Origin: Benincasa hispida
Taxonomy: Eukaryota; Streptophyta; Magnoliopsida; Cucurbitales; Cucurbitaceae
Length of the DNA: 64,000 nt
Assembly (NCBI RefSeq): GCF_009727055.1
Contig: NC_052349.1
Coordinates: 96,185,446 to 96,249,445 of the forward strand
Direction: 5' to 3'
The notes under the pieces are model-generated. The model did not search any database. It worked only from the letters and a program-made list of their open reading frames with translations, and was not told where the DNA came from. Within the stretch, counting starts at the first letter, position 1. Each line of letters opens with the position of its first letter. Below, piece after piece: positions 57,111 through 64,000 of this stretch. The translations under genes and the position numbers were made by a program.

Positions 57111-58924
57111 GAACTATATATTCAAAGTGTGAGTAACTCAATAATAAATGATATGTACTACCTCTCTTATAGTTCAAAGTTAAATCTCCACACTCCACCA
57201 GTTATGGTAATTTGTATAGTTGTACTCAAATTGATAATAACAATAGGTTGAATGTGATTTTGGTTGAGGCTTGTTTACTTCTAGTCTATAAATTTTTAAA
57301 TGTTCAATTTAGTTCTTATACTTCCAATAAATCTTAAATCTAATCTCTATTGCTAGTTTGTTGTTTATTTTTTAAATAAAACTTTTGATTATTTATTAAC
57401 ATTTTCTCTAGAATTTCGAAAACATATTCACATAGTGTATTTTTTCATTAAAATTTATTATTATTATCATTAACCAATTTCGATAACATATAGCTTACGA
57501 AAAAAAAAAAGAACAAACTACATGAGCTAATTTTAAGATTCGTTAAAAGTTCAATGACTAAAATTGAATATCTGAAAGTAGAAATACCAAAATAAAATAA
57601 AACTCAAAGTATAGGCACAAAATTGTATTTTGATCTTGAAAGAAATAAGGTTAATTTGCAAATTTGATATCTATGATTTGGAGAAAATTAGAATTTAGTC
57701 ATTATGTTTGATAAAACCTAATAAATAGTCTATATAATTTGATAAAATGCTCATAAATAGAATATATGGTCTTATGATGGTTTTATCAAAGCATAAGAAC
57801 TAATGTGAGCATTTGGGCCCTGCCTTGGTGGAGTGGTATGTTATAGTCTACTCATTGTTAAGCCTCCTTTATAATAGTTGAAATTCTTAATCTTTATTAC
57901 CCTGCTTAGCTAAAGTAAAATTATTCGAAAATTGTCATTGTCTAAAGTTTTTACTATTTTGTAACCATCCCATCTACTCATTTGTAACTGAGACTAAATT
58001 AGTTTGCACCCAAACACATACTATTATAAGATTAAAATAATTTGCATCCTAAATATAGACTATTATAACCTACCGACTATAATAACCAATTTAAACCCCC
58101 AAACAACCTAAGTTAAAATCAATAAAGTAAATTCTATTTTTTCTTTCCAAACCAATGGGAAAGTTTATTAAAAGACCTAAATCTAAAAACTAAACTAATT
58201 TTTGCCCATTTTTTTTAAAACTTAAGAATCTTGACCTTTTGCTTACATCACAATCAAGTAACTTCATAAAATTACCCTTAGTTTCTTCCTCGTCATTTTT
58301 CTTCCCTGTGATTCTTTCTTTATTTTTTCTCCTCCTCCTCTGACAAGATCACGTTTCTTCTTTGGTGAGACCATGCGACAAGCTTTGATGAGGCATTCTT
58401 CTTTGACCCTGATTTCTTCTCCAATGAGACCAAGCTTTTTTTTCTCCAATTAGCTTCTTCTTCTTACCCTCTTTTTTTGTTGTGTTGCAAAGTGAGACCC
58501 AACATGGAGAGCGAGAATAGAGAGTGTTAGAGTCGGAGAGTGAGATTGAGTGCGAAGAAGAGATCAAGCATTGGAGAGTAAGATGAAGCGCCTGAGAGTA
58601 AAACCATGAGAGAAAGGAAAAGAGGAAGCTATATGTGAGAGGAAAGAGATCGAGGAGTATTTTGGTAATTTCACCCAGATTTGACGTCAAGGTCAAAGAA
58701 TCTTATCTTCAAAAAACAAGGTAAACCTCATTTCTCCCCCAATTTGGGTCATCTTACAAATATCCCCCAAACCTATTAGGGTTAATCTTGTAATTTAATA
58801 AAAAAAATATATAAATACAAATACTTTGTTCACGACTAATGAGCCAAAATGGAGCTCTATCCTTTCCCTTGCATTCCATAATATCTACTTTATAAAACCT
58901 CAATGTTCCATTTCAAAGTTAGAG
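57111..58924. other. AT-rich gene-free stretch
   Basis: Scattered phrases such as 'tctaaatttgg'-type sequence and a poly-A run near 57500. The overlapping minus frames at 58264-58696 are Lys/Ser-rich without motifs, opposite a CT/GA-biased strand. No gene called. Confidence 0.45.
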
Positions 58925-59110
58925 GTGTGTATGGTTCGATTCGGTCTGATTTTGGGCCGAACCAGAAACAAATTGTAGTGCTCGGTTCTTAGTTAAGCAG
59001 AACTGTCGAAAATCAATTTCATTGATTTCGATTCTTGAACCGAACCAACTTAATTTGGTTTGATTCGATTTGGTTCGATTTTTAACCGATGGTTTAGTTT
59101 TTTTTAAAAA
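58925..59110. repeat. degenerate GGTTCGG repeat, copy 3
   Basis: Repeated 'ggttcgatt', 'gaaccgaacc' and 'tttggttcgatt'. Same word family as 1141-1260 and 6330-6840. It starts 30 bp before the gypsy LTR; no target duplication identified. Confidence 0.55.
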
Positions 59111-59441
59111 ATAAAATATCCTGAAATTGAAAGCATATCTGTTGAATGAGAAATTTTGGACCAATCACAAGTCACCACGTCGTTTACTAAATTAACAACG
59201 AATTTCTAAATCATTGACTTTGGGTCCAATTAGAAGTTGACACATGTCCCGAATTGAATTGAAGACAAGTTTTGATGACGTCATGCGGATGAATCAGATG
59301 AGATCAAATTCAATTTGATATTATTATTTAGGCTTAAAGTCTAAACTACAAAAAAGTTGAATTGGACCCGAATTTCAGATCAGGCCCAAAACCAACTAAT
59401 TGAGCCCAAGGGTCAAGCCCATGAAGCCCACCTGAGAACTC

Positions 59442-59449
59442 TATAAATA
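59442..59449 (+). promoter_or_regulatory. TATA box of the gypsy LTR
   Basis: TATAAATA in CTCTATAAATAGAGAAG, a self-complementary context common in LTR promoters. Confidence 0.7.
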
Positions 59450-59533
59450 GAGAAGTTCTCTTCATTTGTAGGGCAGAATTTTCTACACTCAGAAGACCCA
59501 GAGAGAATTCACTAACAAGCAGACGACTCCCAA

Positions 59534-59785
59534 GACTCCTGAAGCTGTACTCCTATAAGGCAGAAGACTTTTGAAGATACAAATACTCTTCCAAGACTTC
59601 TACTTCAAGCTTCCAAGACTCCTGAAGCTGCACTCCTATAAGGCAGAAGACCTTTGACGATACATAATACTCTTCCAAGACTTCTACTTCAAGCTTCAAT
59701 GACTCTTGGAAGCTGCACTCCTTATAAGGCAAAGACATCTGAAGAAACAATAAATACTCTTACCAAGGACTTCTGCTCCAAGCTT
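59534..59785 (+). repeat. 83-bp tandem repeat inside the gypsy LTR
   Basis: Three units starting at 59534, 59617 and 59701, each 'gactcctgaagctg...ggcagaagac...ctcttccaagacttctac', with a few changes and small indels. The whole repeat is in the LTR downstream of the TATA box. Confidence 0.88.
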
Positions 59786-60369
59786 TTCAGACTTCTACTT
59801 CAAAACGTTTGGTTGCTTTCTATTCTCCAAGATCAAGCAATATTCACCCCAATTGAAGAGAATCAGAGGATCAAATATTAGAGATCAAACCAAAATCGCA
59901 TCAAATCAACTCCAACTCAAACACCATCAAGTTCAACCTCCATGAACGACGTTTCGTTCGAAAACCTCGTGTGAAACAAATTGGCAACGCACCAATGGGA
60001 CATCTCTACTCTCATCTCTCTCTCGTCATCAGAGTAAAAAAATCTACAGATGGACCAAAGTTAAAGGTCGCACTCCAAAGCTACCGTCACAAAGCAACAC
60101 TTATATTATAGCTTATCTATCATCACGGAGGAAATATCTGGGCCAATCTTAATGGAATTTCCTAAAGGCGGGATCATCATTAGAGAAATCCTTGTTTGGA
60201 AAACTAGGGCTATCTATTACTAGACTCCTTATCAGAGAAAGAATCACATTTTGATGTAGGTCTGTCATGATGACTGAATTGTAACGATTGAGTCGAATCA
60301 TGGCAGAAGAATAGATGGTAAAGATAAATCTCCTAATGAAGTGCTGCAGAGAAGCGAGATCATGCAAAA

Positions 60370-62507
60370 TCGCAGCTTTTAAAGATTCACAATATCAGGC
60401 GGTCGAGTATGCCTGAATCAAGTCAATCCCAGCTAACAAAGCCAATGATAAGGAAAAGACTGTCTTTGCAGGAAGTCAGCCTGCACACAATCCACCTCTG
60501 TTGCTCCATCAGTTCAACAGCTCCAGGATATAATCACAAACTCCATAAGAGCTCAGTACGAAGGACCTTTGCAAACCTCCTTTATGTACTCCAAGCCATA
60601 CACCAAGAGAATCGACAACCTGAGAATGCCAACTGGGTATCAACCTCTAAAGTTCCAGCAGTTCGATGGAAAGAGCAATCCAAAATAACATATTGCATAC
60701 TTCATTGAAACCTGTGAAAATGCAGGAACCAGAGGAGACCAGCTAGTCAAGCAGTTCGTCTGTAGCTTGAAAGGAAATGCTTTCAATTGGTTACTGATTT
60801 GGAGCCAGAAGTGATTGACAGTTGGGAACAACTAGAAAGGGAGTTCCTGAACTGCTTCTACAATACAAGGCGTACTGTTAGCATGATGGAGCTGACAAAT
60901 ACCAAACAGTGGAAGGGAAAAACAATCATCGATTACATCAACCGATGGAGAGCTTTAAGTCTGGATTGCAAAGATAGACTTACTGAATTATTTGCAGTGG
61001 AGATGTGCACTCAAGGCATGCATTGGGAGCTTTTCTACATCCTACAAGGGATAAAACCTCGTACGTTTGAGGAGCTAGCAACACGCGCTCATGATATGGA
61101 GCTGAGCATTGCCAACAGGGGAACTAAAGATTTCCTAGTCTCTAAAGGGAAAAAAATACAAAAATGATGCCAAGGGCACTGAAAAGATCGTGGGTAGTGC
61201 CACAAAAGAATCTATGGTTATTCATGTGACCCCACTAAAATTTTCCTCCAAAGGAAAACAAACAAAATTAGAAAGAAGGCACAATGAGGGCGAGAAGCAT
61301 CATCCAACTCTTAAAGAACGACAAGAGAAGGTTTATCTATTCCCTGACTCTGATGTGGCAGATATGTTAGAGCAACTACTAGAGAAACAACTTATTCAGC
61401 TACCAGAATGCAAGCGACTGGAACAAGAAGGAAAAATAGATAATCCTAACTACTGCAAGTATCATCGAATCATTAGTCACCCAGTTCAAAGGTGCTTCGT
61501 GCTGAAGGAACGAATTATGAAGTTGGCTCGTGAAAAGAAGATTGAGCTAGATTTGGATGAAGTAGCTCAGACAAATCATGCTATAGTAGCGGTGACTTCA
61601 AATGTTCCAATACTGTCTGTGTCCCATGCTCAAAGACAAAGTCCGATCCAGTTTGGAGAATTCGAGCCTATAGTTGTTTCGTTCCAGCAAGAGATTCAAA
61701 CAGCAAATTCCGAAAAGAAAGATGAGCTTGTTGAAGAAGACAACGAATGGTGGATAGTAGTGACTCATCGAAAGAGAAGACAACTAAACTCCACCCAAAA
61801 AGAGTCATGTTCCTATCGAAGCTATAGAAGAAGAAATAAGACTCATAAAAAGAAAGGCAAAAAGATGACACGAAAGCCTAAGCCTGCTAAGAAAGAAGAC
61901 AAAGACTTCCCTCAATTCCGTTAGCCGGCAACTTCGACAGAATTTCTCCCAAGAAGCTTTCTCAATAATCATCCAGAGAAAGTATCAGAAGTTATTGCAT
62001 GTCACACTGTCGGCATAGTGGAAGTCGACAACAATCATGTGACTGCTGAAGAAGTCAACAGAAGAAATGAAGCAAAGAACTTCTGTCTTCGATCGTATAA
62101 AGCCTCCAAGTGCTCGATCTTCAGTCTTTCAAAGATTGAGTATGGCCACGGTAGGAGAAGAAAACCAATGTCCAACGACTACTTCTGCTCGAACTTCAGC
62201 CTTCAAAAGGCTAAGTATATCCACATCAAAGAAAGATTAACCTCCAGCATTTACTTTTGATCATCTCAAGATAACAAGCGATCAACGTAAAGGAAGGATG
62301 AAAATCTTGAAGCCAACATCATTCTATGAAGAAAATAACGACGAAAAGATTCACAGTCGTGTCCCTTCATGCATGAAGAGAAAATTTTCTGTGGACATAA
62401 GTATAGAAAGTTCCTTGATAGTGAAGCCAAAACTCACCATATTAACGAATCCTACAAATGAAGAGGATAATCAAAACCATGATGAAATAAGAGCTTCTGA
62501 AGTTTAA
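60370..62507 (+). pseudogene. Ty3/gypsy gag, interrupted
   Basis: The retrotransposon gag domain is spread over frames. 60520-60685 reads to a premature TAA (60686-60688) in the FQQFDGKSNP segment; after the stop the same frame continues IETCENAGTRGDQLVKQFV. A 1-nt shift near 60787 moves to 60787-61167, containing LEREFLNCFYNTRRTVSMMELTN and INRWRALSLDCKD, the core of the domain. Another shift near 61160 leads to 61190-61924, with LKERQEKVYLFPDSDVADMLEQLLEK, YCKYHRIISHPVQRCFVLKERI (a short CxxH-like segment) and a Lys/Arg-rich end. 62018-62507 repeats S/F/R-rich motifs after a stop. This protein type is frequent in melon and cucumber genomes (recall). No protease, reverse transcriptase or integrase lies before the window end. 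Confidence 0.85.
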
Positions 62508-62600
62508 ATTAAGAAGCTCCTCATTGCACAAACCTAAACTGCATGATGCTCCTAGCCCGCATGAGCTTAAAATGTGAACGGCTAAAAAAAAAATTGTATG

Positions 62601-62865
62601 AACTACATTACGACTTGATCCCTTTCATTATAAATGGTACGTAGGCAACTTAAAGAAATTTAAGTTCAGTCGTGCATAAAAAGAAAAAAAATTCTCTTCG
62701 AACTACATTATGACTCGATCTCTATCATTAAGAAAGGTATGTAGGCAGCTTGAAAGAAACTTCAAGTTCAGTCCAGTTAAAAAAAAAACTTGAACTACGT
62801 CATGATTCGATCCCTTTCTTTAAAGGTACAAAGGAAACTTAAAGAAATTTAAGTTTAGTCCATCA
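62601..62865 (+). repeat. about 95-bp tandem repeat 3' of gag
   Basis: Three units beginning at 62601, 62701 and 62793, each 'gaactacattatgactcgat' followed by 'ccctttcat..aa.ggtacg' and 'aagaaatttaagttcagtc', separated by A-rich spacers. Confidence 0.85.
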
Positions 62866-63177
62866 GAAGAGGTACCACAACCACCTAAGTATAATACTAC
62901 AAGATTGATGTTGATCATCCCCGTCAAAGAATGACACTTCAGATTGAAGATGTCCATCCCTATCGGGGGCAACACAATGGGTTGAAGATGTTCATCCCTC
63001 GTAAGGAGCCAACACAGTAAATAAAAGGCACACACGTGGAATGCGCTTCGCTTCCTCTTTAAAAGTAAACTTATACGCTCCTCCATCTTCAAGTTTTGAG
63101 GCTCCATCGATGCTTCATCTTTATGCTCAAAGTCACAAAGTCAAGCCTACTGCCAAAGCTTCATGCTTCATTAAACT

Positions 63178-63330
63178 CAAATGTGAAGAATTTGTCGATG
63201 CTTTTTCAAACTTAAGTGCGAAGGTCTTGTCGATGCTTCTCCATATTTAAGTTCAAAGGCTTCATTGATGCTTCTCCATCTTTAAGTTCAAAGGCTTCGT
63301 TGATGCCTCTCCATCTTTAAGTTCAAGATT
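63178..63330 (+). repeat. 46-bp tandem repeat
   Basis: About three units of 'tttaagttcaaaggcttc' plus 'gttgatgcttctccat'. Part of the non-coding interior of the gypsy element. Confidence 0.8.
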
Positions 63331-63445
63331 GGCATGCATGGCTCCACTTCCATCTTCAAGTTAAAGGTCGGTGTGCATGGCTCGGCTCCATCTTCAATGA
63401 CTCGGTCTACAAAATCATGACGCAGCTTCGCTTCATCCCCAAACT

Positions 63446-63622
63446 AATGACATGGCTTCACTTCATCTTCAAAGTCGTGGCGTGGCTTCGTTTCATCTCT
63501 AAACTAATGACGCGGCTTCACTTCATCTTCAAGTCGTGGCGTGGCTTCGTTTCATCTCCAAACTGATGACGCGACTTCGCTCAATCTTCAAAGTCGTAGT
63601 GCGGTTTCGTTTCCTCTCCAAA
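63446..63622 (+). repeat. 59-60-bp tandem repeat
   Basis: Units at 63446, 63506 and 63565: 'atgacgcggcttcacttcat' then 'cgtggcgtggcttcgtttca'. Differs in sequence and period from the neighbouring arrays. Confidence 0.85.
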
Positions 63623-63689
63623 ATATTGGTACAACTTCATCTCTTCTCCAAAATTTGTGTAGTTTCGCTTCCTCTCTAAAAATGTGGGT

Positions 63690-63840
63690 ATGGTTCCACC
63701 TCATATGCGAGATCAAGTTTGGTTTGTCTAGCTCTACCTCATATGTGAGGATGACTCTAGTCCCTCCGGCTCCACCTCATTTGTGAGGACAACTCTGGTC
63801 CGTCTGGCTTCACCTTGTACGCGAGATCGACTCTAGCCAA
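63690..63840 (+). repeat. about 46-bp tandem repeat, GC-rich
   Basis: Three to four diverged units of 'ccacctcatatgtgaggatg' plus 'actctagtccg'. The internal half 'cctcatatgtgagg' is palindromic. Confidence 0.7.
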
Positions 63841-64000
63841 CCTAACTTCGTTCAAAATCTTGATGGCACATTCTTCTCATCTTCAAGGTTTGATGGTATA
63901 TCCGCCTCATCTTCAAATACTCAATGACATATTTCCCTTATCTTCAAATTTTGATCAAGGAGTAACATAACAAGGCAAACCTTTCGAGGATCCTCCCTAG
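63841..64000 (+). mobile_element. gypsy interior, cut by the window end
   Basis: Continues with CTTC-rich phrases (atcttcaa...). The element's pol region and 3' LTR, if present, lie outside the window. Confidence 0.5.

Larger units (their letters stand above)
59140..59978 (+). repeat. 5' LTR of a Ty3/gypsy element
   Basis: 839 bp, TGTTGAATGAG to GTGTGAAACA. TATA box at 59442-59449 followed by a probable transcript start near 59475. A three-unit tandem repeat lies in the transcribed part (59534-59785). The sequence right after the LTR (59981-60000, TTGGCAACGCACCAATGGGA) is in primer-site position. Confidence 0.75.

Noticed and set aside
57818..57895. Possible tRNA-like sequence ('ccttggtggagtggtatg')
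   Set aside because: No paired acceptor stem or anticodon arm could be drawn.
58264..58696. Two overlapping minus-strand frames rich in Lys and Ser
   Set aside because: The opposite strand is CT/GA-biased; no domain, no splice partner and no homology recognised.
62601..63840. CRISPR-like array
   Set aside because: Units are contiguous and imperfect without unique spacers, and the setting is a plant retrotransposon.

Overview
The window is nuclear DNA from a flowering plant. It is AT-rich and dominated by nested LTR retrotransposons, LINEs and a Helitron remnant, and its one clear gene is split by GT/AG introns. Several retrotransposon proteins (the gypsy gag at 60.4-62.5 kb, the copia gag at 31.3-31.9 kb and the short dispersed LTRs) resemble sequences I know from melon, cucumber and other Cucurbitaceae. 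The family assignment is recall and inference; eudicot nuclear DNA is certain.

2.6-20.0 kb: the only convincing host gene, on the minus strand. It is a plant Treslin/TICRR/SLD3-type replication-initiation protein assembled from three exons (20014-17715, 17599-17402, 4112-3551) that join in phase into 1,019 codons plus a stop. Its second intron is 13.3 kb and is full of transposons: a MITE, a short Tnt1-like element carrying a hAT-like insertion, LINE pieces, a TRIM, and a copia element with intact boundaries (8984-14273, target duplication ATACT) that itself carries a LINE tail in one LTR. Two possible further exons on the same strand lie at 2588-3063.

20.0-25.5 kb: 5' flank of the gene, a LINE reverse-transcriptase scrap, a GC-rich island of unknown nature, and a decayed Helitron (PIF1-type) helicase on the minus strand.

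25.5-37.0 kb: one old minus-strand copia element (3' LTR, polypurine tract, eroded integrase, gag, leader) into which three roughly 2-kb solo LTRs of the same superfamily have inserted. Two have perfect 5-bp target duplications and one has a degraded one.

37-49 kb: a second LTR family (LTRs at 40.6, 44.1 and 47.2 kb) mixed with pieces of the first. It has a tRNA-Asp-type primer site, a TATA box and a short hairpin at each LTR start. At 41223-41260 and 41338-41375 the assembly contains two copies of the Nextera mate-pair junction adapter, so about 41.2-41.4 kb is an assembly artefact, not plant DNA.

49-64 kb: a broken ORF of the 'putative plant transposon protein' type, a fourth solo LTR (51905-54084, duplication CTATA), a second copy of the short Tnt1-like element (55.6-57.1 kb) that preserves the empty site of the hAT-like insertion seen in the first copy, and the 5' part of a Ty3/gypsy element (LTR 59140-59978, interrupted gag, several tandem arrays) that runs off the window end.

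I found no tRNA or rRNA gene, CRISPR array, organelle insertion or gene cluster. The value of the window lies in the rebuilt replication gene, the readable order of nested insertions, and the adapter contamination.
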